64,000 nucleotides of DNA from the NCBI GenBank assembly GCA_028583605.1, contig CM053327.1, positions 4,897,316 to 4,961,315 of the forward strand. The letters are read 5' to 3'. A program made the translations under genes and the position numbers. Under the pieces are notes generated by a model. The model searched no databases. It saw nothing but the letters and a program-made list of their open reading frames with translations, and was not told the origin of the DNA. This document shows positions 41,801 to 56,800 of the stretch, piece by piece; position 1 is the stretch's first letter; every line of letters starts with the position of its first letter. The stretch comes from Dastarcus helophoroides (Eukaryota; Arthropoda; Insecta; Coleoptera; Bothrideridae).

Positions 41801-44800
41801 GCAATGCCAAAGTACTTTTATCATAATCTATTTTTTAGAATTGGGTTATTTTATTTAATAAAAGACAGTGAACTCTAACTCTAATGAAGGAAAATTTGAT
41901 AAAAAATACAAAATTTAGACATTGTAGTAACAGTATATAAATAGTAATTCCTGCAACAAGAGCAAATATGATATATCTCGCAGTTTAAAGACAGCGTCGC
42001 ATGGGGAATACCTCAATCGTTCGAGTGCGATATGAACAATCGCTCGAGTTGTACAACAAATTTTTCTCAGGATTGTATATATATATCAACACAAAATTAG
42101 CAAGCAAGATTTTAAAAATATATATAATATATAATTTTTTATATAAAATTTACATTTTCATATATATTTTATAAATCAAGTGTCATATGCCAATGAAACA
42201 TCATAAAATCCTAACCAAATTTATATTTGCCATTTAATTTCTAAGGTAATAGTTTCTCGGATGTTTCTCTTGTCGCTTATGGAAAATTAACTGAGGTTCA
42301 ATTGATTGATTCTGCACTAAAATCATACATTTTAAATATTCTCTTTGGTAAATAATTGTAAAATATAAGAACATAAGTACGTCAATTTGACAGATGTTAT
42401 ACACTAGTCGCCCTTAAAAAAACTATAAAATAAAATATACGCAAAATGTAACAAAAAAGAAAAGAAAATCGACGAATCGGAGCGATTTTTGGTAGAACAT
42501 ATATGTCCTTCATTTCTGAAAATTGTGCATTACTTTATGGACGTACTTTATAAGGCTAACCTTATTAAATATACTTTTTGCTTTTTTTTTCCTTTATTTT
42601 GGTTATTTTCGACTATACTGAAGATTTTAAAATATAGTGCTGCGCAGTTTTTTCTGAATTTATCAATTTTTCAACAAAGAATATTTTGACCTAAAGTATT
42701 CAGATGAATCAAAATCAATTTAAGCCGATACAGAGTCCCACTGGACGTGGCCTAAGATAGGTAACTTCTTTCTTTATTGGTGCAAATAGAAAATCGTTTA
42801 GATTGGTAAAGTAGTTCAGAATTTAATGCACATTAACATGCCATTGAGAAAACAATTTTGAATACCCGTTTGTTTAGATTTTATTAAGGAAAAAGTGAGA
42901 AACGTCATTTTCTAAAATCTGCTGTAACTTCTTTATTTAATATTTAATTAAAAATAGACCCAAAATTATTTTTGCTTGACTTCTTAAAAGCTTCACAATG
43001 GCGAAGCTATTGATTTTTTCCATTGCATAACTTCTGAGAAAGTTGTGGAAACTCTGTTTTTCTATATGAGCGTCACATTGGATTACCTCATTTTCGGACT
43101 CAGTAATTTTTTTGTAAATAATTTAATATGTCAGATGTCTTATGTCAAAAGTGAAATATATGCGTCATCAGAAAAAAATATATTTATGTTATTATTGTAT
43201 GTTTCAAATAGTACCCCATGTAGAAACAAGTCTGTCTTTAGAAATGTATAAAATCCAACATATATTTTCCTGTTAATATTAAACTCCATCAATTTAACCT
43301 CTAAGATTTGCAGGTGTAAAATATAATAGGTTGTGTAAGCAATTTAAAAATAATTTTAAAATAGATAATTATTTGTGTCAATAAATAATTATTACTTTTA
43401 ATTTATTTTGTATTTTCTTAAGCAATAGCAATGTCGAAAATTTTAATAATGTAGAAGATCTACATTCTAGCTCCTAGCTCCTAGCATTAGGACCTGTCTC
43501 CAGTTTCTTCTACCATTAACACCAGAACTTTTTCCGTATACTATAAGCACGATCAGTGAATGCTACGAATATGTATTTCAGAGTAAACAATATTGCTGAA
43601 TATTTTAGATAATATTCTGGTTTGTTAATTTTTTCAGTTTAATTTAGCTTATTTCCAATTTTATGTTTAAATTTTAATAAGCATATTGTATAAAGCATCA
43701 TGCATTATATACTTCCTTTTTAAAACCTTATTGTATTTACATGCCCTACTAATTTGAAACAAAAAAATAAATATTGTTCTTTTTTTACGGCGAATAGCTC
43801 CTAAGCCTGAGAAGATATCAAAATGAAATTTTGTCAGGTGACGTACATACACATATAGGGAGCATATTTTAAAATTATTCTCATATTAAGGTACTAATCG
43901 TATGCGTAGTGTTGAGGTAAACTTACTTTTTTAAAATAGAACACCCTGTATATTTTGGCATATTTGGATAGCTTTATAAAAATGCACCAAAATAATATAG
44001 GGTTTATGAGGGGTTTTGATGAGTCATTTTCCTAATAGAGGATCATAAATGCGGAGACAGGACTCCGATGCGTCATTTGTAAACACTCAGTATAATGTGG
44101 TATTAACCAATTTATGACATAAACAATGATTGATAGTCTTTTAGTTTCCATAAACTATTATAATGTTGTTTTATATTTTTTAGTTATACAGAGTGATGGA
44201 GGTTTGCAAATCCAAAAATTTCTAAGAAATTTAAAATAGAATAGCCTATTTTTATTAGCTATTATGAAAAGAAGACAGAACTACCTGCGTAATGCTGTGT
44301 ATCTGACATGTGACATATGAAGTTACTCAGAAAATTTGGCTGAATTCGAATATGATATGTCGTCTATAGGAAAACACATAGTTGCCATAATTTTATCAGA
44401 AAAGAAATTTTTCAATAAAAATAATAATTAGGTACGCCACTGTAAAGCCTTCAGGAATCCAAGCAAACATCGGATTAAAAATAAAGGAACAACAGATTTA
44501 AAAAACAATGATATGTTTCACTCTTTTCTTAATCATTTCTGCGCAAATTAATTTTTAATTGTTTTCTCAATGGCGCATTGTTGGGCACAAAATTTGTCTG
44601 TTTAACCGAATCTCTATCCCCACTAATAACGAAGGTAGTCTTATTACTCCACGTCCAGTGGAATATATTTATATTTTTACATTTTTGGATTCTACTAGTT
44701 TCTTAAAATCCAAATATGTACCATTTCCCAAGCATTCTTTCTGTCATTTTTTTCCGAAAAATTAAAATAACTTTAAAACTATTAAAGATAGCAATTAACG

Positions 44801-47800
44801 TTATTTATAAACTTACCTTATTTTTTGACGAACAATCCGAAAGAAAATAAGTTTTGGGGGTTATTATTTATTATTTAAAATAAGAAAGTTTGTGTATACT
44901 ATACTTCCGGTATAAGAGAAATAACTGAGAGTTAAACATATTTTTAAAAGAAAGTTTAGTCCCCATTTCCAAATGATTTTGTCTTTATAGTAAATGGCTC
45001 TCTATATAAGATAACCACCCAACTAAAAAATAAAGAGCCTGTATATATTTCGGAAAGTAGACAAAACAAGTTGCTTGCTGTAAAACAATAATATCTAAAC
45101 CTGATTGAAATAGAAGTAATTTTCTTTTTATATGTTTTAGGTTTACTCCATATGAATGGCAGAATCCTCATCCTTGCAACCCAAATCCAGATCATTTAGA
45201 AAATCAGTTTACATTATTTAACTGTATGTGGTTTGCTATTGGTTCCTTAATGCAACAAGGATGCGACTTTCTACCAAAGTAAGTTGGTCATTTTTCCATC
45301 GCTGTCGTCTGACTGCAGGTTTAATACTTATGTATGAAAAATTCTGCATCTATCCAAAGCCGTGCAATTTGTGAATTGGTTTATTTAATTCATTATGGTT
45401 TACCACAGTTCATTTATGCAGTAAGGCCCCTCAGTGTCTAAGTAAGTTTGGACTGTATGGTACTCTCTCTATTTTTTCTTTTTTTATAAATCAGGAACCT
45501 GCTATACTGATATACTCATGCAATGTCAATTTTTGACATAAAAATGACTTTCCTAGTGGTGTTGCTTTTGCTAAAACTGATACCAACTTTTGATTTTTAA
45601 GCTGCACTTAATTTTTTTTTTTTTCATTTATTGAAATAAAATTTTCAATCTTGCTACACTTGAAGAGGGTAGATCATCTCCTTTAATTCTGACAGACCAG
45701 ATTAACGCTGCTAACATTAATTAAAGCAAAGTTTGAGAAGCGTCATTTTTTAATTTGTTTTTCTAACCAGTCTCAGATTTCTCATATTCTTACTAAATAA
45801 TCTTCAAATAGATGAAAACAGAATACTTTTTGAATTCTGTTTTTTCATTTATTGAAATAAAATTTTCAATCTTGCTACACTTGAAGGAGGTTATGATCAT
45901 TCCATTTAATTCTGACAGACCAGATTAACGCTGCTAAACATTAAATTAAGCAAAGTTGAGAAGCGTCAATTTTTTAAATTTGTTTTTCACAGCTCATATT
46001 CTCATATTCTTACTAAATAAATCTTCAAATAGATTGAAAACGAATATTTTGAATTCTGTTGATTTCACAGCAAAAATGAAAATCTGATTAAATTTGCTAT
46101 TTGTTATACGGTACCACAGAACCATTATGGTGCCATTTAAGAAAATAAAGTTATGATATAAAAACACTTATTGTCAATTTTATCACTTGGAAAAATAATA
46201 TAATACTTACTCCTTTTTTCAGGTGATTTAATTTTTATAGTGTTAATGTAGTTCCTAAGAATTAATTACAATGAGTCAACCTTCTAAGTTGAAAAAGAAA
46301 ATGGGACCAAAAAAATTTTGTTCAATCTTGCAAAATTGTTCTTAGAGGAATAGGAGCTGCCACCCCTTAAGCAAGTCAAACACACTTTGCTTTTGCTTTA
46401 TTGTTTGAAGAGAGCCATAATGTTATCATAATAATCGATCTTCTTTGAATTAAATCCAAAAATCGCTGACGGATTTGGACTTAAGCTGCAGACACGATAA
46501 TAGTATTTTAGTTTTGGTTTAACATGGGCTTTATAGAGGGCGAGTAGCGCATTTGACAATTGCACTGACGTTTTCATTATATTCAGGGATGTCTAGGGTC
46601 GGATCAGATCCTGAGGTTTTTTTTTACATCTAAGGTCCCCTCCAACAAATATTCTTAAATTTACTGGTGATGGCATCTGTAGAAAACTGCAGCACCAGAG
46701 ATGTCCGTCCTTTCTTCATCCTCTCGGCGGCCCTGGTTATTTATCACACTTTTTAGAATTTAAGACAAATCAGAGACAAACATTAATTTATTGCCGAAAT
46801 AAAGAAAGACGCTAAAAGAAAATGAAAAGAACAAATCAAAGTAAACCCTAAACTTAACAGAGATAAAAGAGCAGATAATTGCATCACAAACATGAGTAGG
46901 AAAAAATTAAATACCATACAACGTTTCTGGAGATAACCTGCTTCAAATATAGAAGCAATTGTTAGTTATTTTTACAAAACATCAACTCCGTGGACGATGC
47001 ATCACCTCCGTGGTAACACAATTTTCCATATTTTTAAATATTTTCCTTTAATTATGTAATCCATTTCAAACATATTATGAAATCAACATTTTGTATAATT
47101 TAGATCTGAAAACCACATATTTCCAGTGAACCAAAAAAAATTTTTATTTCATAATTTTATGGGTCATTTTTAACCTTTTCGCTGGAATGACCCAACTAAA
47201 TTTTATAGAATCACGTTATTTAATGGGGTCCACTCTTGTTAGAATTATTGTTAAATATTTTAATATTGTAGTTTCTTTCAATACTTTTAGTTTAAGTATT
47301 GCTTTTTTAACAACTGTATTACACATATGTTATTAGGAGCTTTAGGGATAACATGGCCCACTGCCACATAGTAGTAGACCATAGGCCATGTCATACACCA
47401 AATTAATTACAAAAAAAAATCGAAAATGCTAAAAGTCAATATAAAGTTAATAAAAATTTATGAAGTTAGCATAATATCCCCGGAAATAGTTTATTTCAGC
47501 AAAAATAAAGAACACCAATGAAAAGGTCTTACAAAACAACTAACTATCATTTCTGATTTTTTTCGATTGGAATACAAAAAAAAAAAATTACAGCTGATTT
47601 TAAAAAATGGCATTTCAATTATTTTCTGAGCGGAATATTATCAGGCATTATATTCTGCACCACTTTGCCCTTTTAAGCTTTCTTGTATCTCTAATAATTT
47701 CCGAGTTTGCTGTAGTAGAAATTAAATTTGGTTCAGACTTTTAAGTGTTTCTTTATTTTGTAATTTTTCTTATAAAATTTGAGAGTTGCTTTACCAATTT

Positions 47801-50800
47801 TCCACTCTCTTCTTAAAATTCCGAATTATATGTTTGTTTCGATTGATTTTTTTTTTTCGTATTTAAGAGCAGTTTTTTCCTTAAATTAAATTTTTTTTTA
47901 ATTCACCAGCCGTGAATCTCGATCAATCAACCTGTTTCGGAATTTGTGAGTTTGCTAGTTCCAAATTTTTCGCTTACAATTTCTCCTTTTCTATTAATAT
48001 TTAATACAATCTTCAGGCTATACCGAAAAAAAAATTATAAAATGCCCCGTTTATATTTAATGGTTTTACTTTTTGCAAAAATGTTTTCTCAACATCTTTG
48101 AGAAGTTTTTCGATATTTTAACCTCTTAACCACTTTTTCTTTAAATCTCAGCGATAATACATAGAACTTAAAATCTGAATACTCTTTTCATAGGTTTGGA
48201 GACCGCTGCTTTAATATACTTAACATTCCTCAGAATATCACCTTTAGAAAATTAGAAAAAATATCTTATGATGGGAAGAAATCCTAATTATTTGTTATTG
48301 TGAAATCGTAGAATGGGCGTATTGTTTAAAAAGCTTGCCGTACTCTTACCTCTTATAACCCTATTCCTCCCTTCCCATAATATTAATAATTACATAACGT
48401 GTTCTGAGTATTACTTTATTAAATTGTATATTTTATTCAGATATTATTATAAATAGAGACCATAGAGATAAATACGTATACAAGGTCTTGTTAGATCTCG
48501 TCAGTTTGGTATATCCAACTCGAATGCCAATAAATGTTCCGGCAAGTAAGTTGGTATTCGAATTGGATCTACCAAACTGACAAGATCTAGCAAGGTCGAA
48601 ACCGGTCTTTGGTTTCCAAACTTCGAATCTAATAAATTTTCAAATCTATTGATCTGTGCATTAGAATCTTTGACTTGTGGGACCTTCCTAGACAGCAACC
48701 GCTTCGCTAGGTGTTTGTGTTTTAACTGTTGGTAGTTTACTTACTTATGATTCACTATACATGCTTAGAGGGCTGCACGACTGTAGTCCAGGTTATATTG
48801 TGTTTGCATACGAGTTCGTAAACCCTATCTAAATAAGGTTACGATATTTTCTGAGATAAGGTTATACTTAAATCACCTACACTGAAAAAAAACTATTCGG
48901 GTGTTCCCGGTCTTTCTACCAAAGTTTTAAATCAATTTATTTTTATTTAAAAAAATAATAATTGTATACCTTTATTGTCTTATGTTATTTTAATCAGCAT
49001 TATGTAGCAAATTAAACAATTTAAAAATATACAGGAAGTTTACTTTGAAAGAGGCCTACTTAAGTGTATCTATGTTCACACTGAATAGCAAAAAATAATT
49101 TTAAAATTTTTGTCACATGCTGGTGCATCTTTCGCAAACAAATTTTTGTTAAGAAAAAAATTGTAGGAGCAACATGATTTTACCGTACTACTGACTCACC
49201 CTGTATAATTAATTAAGGACTAATGATAAAGAAAGCAAATTTTCAAGACCTAACGCCTCTATTGTGGCATGTAATATGGACAACTAAATAAAATCATTTG
49301 TTTTATTTGTTGGTCCTTACAACGCGGAAAATGTTTCATCAGATGTAAAATTGGATACACAATTTTTCCCCCCTGAGGGGCTGAATTTCGAAAACTCCAT
49401 TCTTAGAGCTCATCTACGCTATATTAGAAACTTGTGTGGAAATTTTGTTCTTCTATACCCACCTGTTGGAGGTGTGCGTTCTCTGTCATTTAGGGTTTTA
49501 TTAAATAGATTCTTTAATGATCGTCTGTTATCAAAATTTAGTTTTTTATTTATATCGTTTTTTCATTTTCAGAGCTGTTTCAACTAGAATGGTGGCAGGG
49601 ATGTGGTGGTTTTTTACTCTTATAATGATATCATCTTACACAGCAAACCTAGCTGCTTTTCTAACAGTAGAAAGAATGGATTCGCCAATAGAGAACGCTG
49701 ATGACCTCGCCAAGCAAACAAAAATAAAATACGGTGCTCTTCGAGGGGGCTCAACAGCAGCTTTCTTTAGGGTATGGCACGTTTCTAATCTGTTTTTATT
49801 TAAATATAGACAATTTAAAAGTATTATTCTCTTTTGTTTCCTAATTTTCATGCAAAAAATTAATGGAATCCACTATGTTGGCAAGTTTTATTGTAACACA
49901 AACAAATACACTCCTGGCCGCTTATTTTTAATACAAGGGTGTTACCGCAACAATTATCACATAGCATTTCCTTTATTTGATTTATTTATAAAATGTGACA
50001 GAATGGTAAATTTCCAGGACTCAAATATCTCAACATACCAACGCATGTGGTCTTTCATGGAGTCACAGCGTCCTTCTGTATTTACGACAAGTAATGTAGA
50101 AGGTGTTGAACGCGTGGTAAAGGGAAGAGGAAGTTATGCTTTTCTTATGGAATCGACATCTATTGAATATGTTGTGGAAAGAAATTGTGAACTCACTCAG
50201 ATTGGTGGTATGCTAGATTCGAAAGGCTATGGTATTGCCACTCCAAAAAGTAAGAAAATCTAACAAATAAATATCTCTCTTAGAATATAAAGGATGCACT
50301 AGCTTGATTACCAAATGTTAACATTTATTAACTAGAAATCAGGCAATTTAATCTATTAAGAAATTGCTCACCGCAATTATCAGTGTTATTTTATATCTCG
50401 GATTTTGGAATGAGGAGACCTTTCTCTAAACAATACTGCCATTCACAATTTATTTTAAAGTTTTTCTTTTATTTCATACATTCGACATTTAAAAACGACA
50501 TGTGACGATTTATAATTTTTGGCTTCAGTTGCAGATAAAAAAAAATCGTGTTTTTGAAATAGTTCATACTTCAGCGTACTGACCCAATTAAACCATTTCA
50601 TTCACTTTCACCTTTTTATGGTAAAACCAGTGTATATTTTCAAAAATAGAAACCTGTTATTTTATTAGCCACTTTCAGGCTATTTTTAGGTTGAATTCCT
50701 TTACGATTATCTCTTTCCACATTTTTCTGCATTATTTAGAATTGCATCCTCTAAAAATAACTTATATTTACTAGCAATATTATTTTCATTATTTTTTCTG

Positions 50801-53800
50801 TAATCATCAACTAATTTAGGTAATTTCCATAAAAGACAGTTTTTTGCGCCAAATTTGTTTATTGCAACACACTGTAAAGAGGTTTACATAATTTTATTAG
50901 CCTTCTATATCAAGCCTTATTTTGCTACGTTTAACTAGTTTCAAAACTACACTTATTTTTAATTAAGTACATCTTGCTGCAAACAATAAGCATATTACAT
51001 CTGTTGGACACTGCTAGTGGGAATAATTATGAAGGACGATGAACAACCACTTGAAATGCATAAAAGTTACAATTCTCTGGAAATGTTCTCTATGGTAATG
51101 AATGTAGGTATATCGCTTTTAAAACTTTTCGTCATTGTCTGATGCCTAACTTCCTTATTTCTCCTTCCAGGTTTTCCGAGGTCTTCTGCATGTGTGATGA
51201 TTTGATGATATTCAATTCATAATTTTGTTCGGCAACTTTGATTCCTCTAATCTTTGTATACGTGGCCATCCTTTTTATGTCAGTCATTAATGTGCCCCCT
51301 TTCCCCATTGTTAATGTATATCTCCATTTCGTATTACTTTTCTTCTGCTAGCGTTCTTCTAAATACTTATATTTTGAATTTTTACATATAATATACGTTG
51401 ATTTTTATTAGATTCTCGTAGGCATTATAAATTCTACATTTTTCGATTTCGTCGTTTTAAAGAATCTCATTGAAACCTCCACTTATGTTTGTCACCTTTG
51501 CAGAATATGTTTGTTTATTTCTTCGTCATCTCATCTTGTTATACCGAAAACTAAACCTAAATATGTATACTCTTCACCAGCCTCGATTTGACCTTTCTCC
51601 AGTTGCATATTCGATATCTCTGATCATATCGTCAAATATTTAGTTTTTAGGGTGTTAAATTCTAAACCCCATTTCCACATATTCTTTCTGTAATTTACAC
51701 GTCAAGTAAAGTCTTCTTTCTTGTTTGCTATTTTGACTTGATCCACCAGTAAATTGCATTCTCTCACATTTTCATTTCTTTGTCATTTTGACACGAAATA
51801 TTTTGTACATTTCGAAAACATTTTTATTATAGGATCTTTTTTTTGAAATATCCTTAATCTCAACATTCATTTCAATCTTTATCCCGATATTTTATTTTTT
51901 TCCAAAGTTTAGAAATACTTATTGCAATTCTTCAGATTTTGTTTTTTAAAATGTTGGTTTCCTTTTTATAATGACCAATATACTGTTAAAATTTTAAATT
52001 TTTTAAACAATTTTGATTGTAACCTCTATTAATTTAGAAGTTTTGGCATGATTTTCAAAATTAAAATTTTTCTTAGAAATTATAATTTTTTCGGAGAGAC
52101 TGTTTTCATGAGTCAGTTGTAACTCATTTCTTAAATTTAATGTCTAAATACAAATTTGTGGTTACAATTATTTTAATTTAAAAATGTGTACTTTTTTCTT
52201 AACATTTTAAGTTTGTATGCAAGAAGAATGCAACCTAGACTACAAATTCATGCAGCCGTCCAGGCGTGTATAGTGAATCATAGGTAGCTGAACTACCAAC
52301 AGTTGAAACACTGCCACCTAGCGAAGCGGTTGCTCTCTAGGAGAGTTCCCAGAAGACAAGGATTCTATAATGCACAGACCAATAGGTTTGAACATTTATT
52401 AGATTCGAAGTTTGGAAACCAAATACCGGTTTCGATCTTGTTAGATCTCGTCAGTTTGGTATATCCAACTCGAATGCTAATAAATGTTCCGAAAGTAAGT
52501 ACTAAAACATTCACAGGCGTCAAGCGAGTGACTCTTTAGTACTACCACCTATTGGTCCATAGAGAAACTATGGCCATCGCCAACAATGTCGTATGCAAGA
52601 AGAATGCAATCTAGACTACAAATTCATGCAGCCGTCCAGGCGTGTATAGTGAATCATATGTAGCTGAACTACCAACAGTTGAAACACTGCCACCTAGCGA
52701 AGCGGTTGCTCTCTAGGAGAGTTCCCAGAAGACAAGGATTCTATAATGCACAGACCAATAGGTTTGAACATTTATTAGATTCGAAGTTTGGAAACCAAAT
52801 ACCGGTTTCGATCTTGTTAGATCTCGTCAGTTTGGTATATCCAACTCGAATGCTAATAATACACACCGCCTAAAATATTAAGTACTGTTAATAAAGTGTC
52901 AAAATCATGGGATTAGTTATTTTCAAGGCATGTGTCGCGAATATTGTAGGTTACAGATACAATATGCGAAATGGATTGCCTTGGATTCACCTAGTTATTA
53001 ACAAACTGAAACTGTACATATATTATATAAATAAGTTCGTAATAGAAAATAGTGTGAACACTCTCTTGTATCATGGGTAAAGTAAATTTCTACTATTATC
53101 ATTATTATTAGGGTGAAAACCCTCTAAAGTTGATTTAATATAAACACTCTCTGATGCTGGTCATAAGGGAAACACCCTCTAAAGCTGATCATGTCAAAAA
53201 GGTCCTTTGATTCTAATTATAGGGTTAACACTATGGTCATAAGGGAAACACCCCCTAAAGTTGATCATGCCATAAGTGTACTCTGTTACTGGTTATAGGG
53301 TTAACGCCCTCTAAAGCTGATTACACGGCAAGCATTCTCTAATGCTACTCTACAGATGATTATGCTACAGTATCCTCTGATACTACTTATAGGGTTAACA
53401 CCCTCTAAAGTTGATCATACGATAATATCCTCTGATACTACTATAAGGCTAACACCCTCTGAAGTTGATTCTGAGGTAGATACCTCCTGGAGCTAATTAA
53501 AGGGTAAACACTCTCTCACAATTATATCTTAAGTACTTCCTTTCTCTTATATCTCTACACAAAGACCTTCTACCCTTAAAACTAGGTAAACACCCTCATT
53601 AGTGGCCTCCAACCTCCCCTTACAGCCACCCCTGACCGCACAGCTATTCTCATCTCATTATCTTTATTTTACTAATTTTCATCAACCCTTACACTCTCTG
53701 ATAATTACAAGCTTAGACATATCAAAAACTTACCAACAATACTTCTTAATGAGGTCACTATGCAAAAAGACCCACCCTTTATCTACACACATGCACATCT

Positions 53801-56800
53801 AATACTTACGCATTAATTCCCTTTTTCTTTGTTCTCTAGGGACTTTTTATTTCCTCTTCATTTATTTGCTCCGGGAATTCCTCTACCTTAGAAGCAGACT
53901 TTCTCTGTGCTCCACCTGCAGTGTTGCCAACAGATGATTATTCAAATTCAAATAATCGGAACATTCATGGGATTCGCGACTATTCGCGGCAGCATGCAAG
54001 TTAATATTATAAACTCTATCATACAGAGCATAGGCGTAGTTTGAAAAAAACTCATAACTAATTATCAATTATCCAAAAGAAAAAGGAAGTTTGCATTGAT
54101 GTAGAAACCTTTAAAAAAATAAATCAAAATAGCTGTGGCTTGTTTGTTCTAAACAAAAATCTACTTTAATATTGTATTCACTAAAACCATCTGCGATCGA
54201 TAATTTTTGAAAAGCATATAAACAATAATCCAGTTTTCGTCCTAATGGTTAAATAATTATTAATTCTGTAGTGAATTTATCTTTAAAACTATCGGCACTA
54301 AAATATGTTCAATATTCGACAATTTTACCTGCATCCCAGCTTTTAACCAAATTTTTAAAACTCGTTTTCAGATTCACCATTTAGGACGGCCATAAGTGCA
54401 GCAATACTGAAACTTCAAGAGGAGGGGAAGCTTCATATTCTGAAAACCAGATGGTGGAAAGAAAAACGAGGCGGGGGCTCTTGCAGGGTAATACTATTGG
54501 TTTTAGATTAGTTGTGTTGAAATTTTGTATATAAACTAATTGCCATCAATGCAAATGGAAAGAATGTTGGATTTAATCAAATTATATTTTAACTAAGCAA
54601 AATAGATCTCCATTTAAATTTAAAACAAGTAAAACCACTCCCAGACAAAATTAATTGTTTTTGAGTTAATACCATGTAAAAATACCTTTTTTAAAACGAG
54701 TTGCTACTAAAACGCGTTTTTTTAGAATAATGAAATTTACTTATAAAAATATATCTAACATTAACAATAATATAACACAATTGTCGATGTGAATCACAAT
54801 ACTATACCTTATTTAACAACTAGGAGGAGCGAAAGCAAAAGTCAGCACTACAATAGAAAAGTCAGTAGAGAAGTTATTTAGAACCACAAGGGGGCAAATT
54901 TAAAAGCCAAAGTGATTGTTAGCGTGTTTGATCACTTAATTGGGTAAATATGAAATTCCTTAACGTCGATAAAAATACATGAGTATCAAATCAAATCAAA
55001 ACCCTTTATTAGTGCTTCAGACACTTAATTAGTGCTTACATAATCAAAGTAAGGATAAAAACTTAAATAGGACCTCTACAAGTACTTGTGAGATAGTTAG
55101 TTGGTTAATGAGATAGTTAGTTGGTTAATGAGTCAGTTAAGTAGTGTAGTGTTCGGAAGTTATTTTGGAAATAAAGTGGTTACAATTCTCGAAATATTAA
55201 TTTTGGAACCGATAACGTGCAAGAATTGGTGTCAGAAGTGAGATTAGTTGTGGATTGTTTTATTTCTCGGAGGAATTCGTGCAAGGTTCTGCATTTGGAC
55301 TTTATCACTTATAAACTGTTAAATAGTTTATATGGAAGGCGACAAGAAAAATCTTGAACATTCTAGAACGAGAGCAAAATCGGTAAAAAGAACAACAGTT
55401 GCAAGCAATATTAGCAATGCAGCAGGATGAAGAACAAAGACGACAAGATGAAGAACGAAGGCAACAACATAAAGAACGAAAACGACCAGAAAAAAAAGAA
55501 GAACAGATAAAGAATGCAGACAAACAAAAACTGCCTAGTCTATTAGCAAATATAACTGCGAAAATGGGAGAAGATGTTGTAAAAATGAAAGAAAAAGTGA
55601 AAGAACTGATTAAAGAATTGAAGGATGAGATGGGCGAAGTCAAAGGAGAAATTGGAGAAGCAAAAATAGAAATTGCAGGAATGAAAGAAGGGATGGGTGA
55701 AGTCAAAGAAGAATTCAACAACAAGTTTCCTGATTTGGAAAATGCAACACAGAAAAAGATAACATCATCGAAAATGCCATAAAAAGGTTGCTCAGTGGAC
55801 AATTTACACAGCATAAATCCAAAAGTGTACCTGCTATTTTTTCCAAAAGATAAAACCTCCGACCTATGATGGAAAAACATCCTTCCACACCTACAGAAAA
55901 CAGTGCGAAATTGCTGTTAAGGCCAATCGGTGGACGGAGGACCAAAAGGCTACATCATTGATAGTATCTCTGCGCGGAGAAGCCCTGGAACTACTCCGAA
56001 CTCTATCTGATCGTAAACAAACTAACTATAAAGATCTAGTTAAGGCTTTAGAGTTGAGATTTGGACACCACCATTTGCAGTAAATTGCCCAGTCGCAACT
56101 GCTAGAGAAAGGGTAGAAAAGTGGTGAAAAGCTACAAGAATTTAAGGCTGATGTGAAAAGACTGGAGTATGTCGCCTACTTAACAGTACCAACTGACTTT
56201 CTGGAATTTCACGCAGTTAGAATCTTCATAGAAGAAATAAGAGCCCCAGAAGTTTAGAGAGTGACGCGCTAATCAAATTTCCAAGAACTGTTAAGATCTC
56301 TTAAAGGTGTATCCAGCAGCAGCAAATGTTACAACTGCGGCAAACCAGGCACTTCAAGAAGGACTGCAGGTCAGCTCTAAGCAGTCAACAAGCCAGACAG
56401 CAGAAAAAACAAAATCAGTCAGTGAGAAGGGGTTCTCCCTGGCTGGTGTCGGGCAATCAGCATTCAAAATTCTTTTCATCAAACAGATAAAAAGGACCAT
56501 GGAAAGTTTGGTATTGAAAGCCAGAGCAGATAGAAGGAATGTACAAAAGGAGCCGTGGTTTTTTTAGCACGCAGGAACATTCTACCGTCACAACCGAAGA
56601 TACTGTCACAAAGATTGCTCCTCGAAGCAGTTACGGGAAATACTGATTGAGAAAACTACGTATTTTGCATTGGGTGTTGGTTGCAGATATCGAAGACAAG
56701 CTGATTCTGGGGATGGACGTAATCAGGCAACATGGCTTTACTTTCAACCCAGCGCAGAACCTTTAAAGGATTGGAAATGAAGAGCTTGTCCTGACAACAC

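Noticed and set aside
49772..50017. Open frame joining exons 11 and 12 through the intron (248-codon ORF)
   Set aside because: The 246-bp interval stays open by chance but encodes nothing like the receptor. Clean GT and AG borders flank it, and the joined exons restore the family sequence [14 protein letters not shown].
52303..52539. 78-codon frame repeated at 52679 and on the minus strand at 48501
   Set aside because: Lies wholly in the 376-bp repeat unit and ends at unit borders; no domain or splice context.
55305..55880. 191-codon minus-strand ORF, Ser/Phe-rich, in intron 13
   Set aside because: It is the antisense of the charged coiled-coil part of the Gypsy gag relic; its Ser, Phe and Cys runs are just complements of the Glu and Lys codons.
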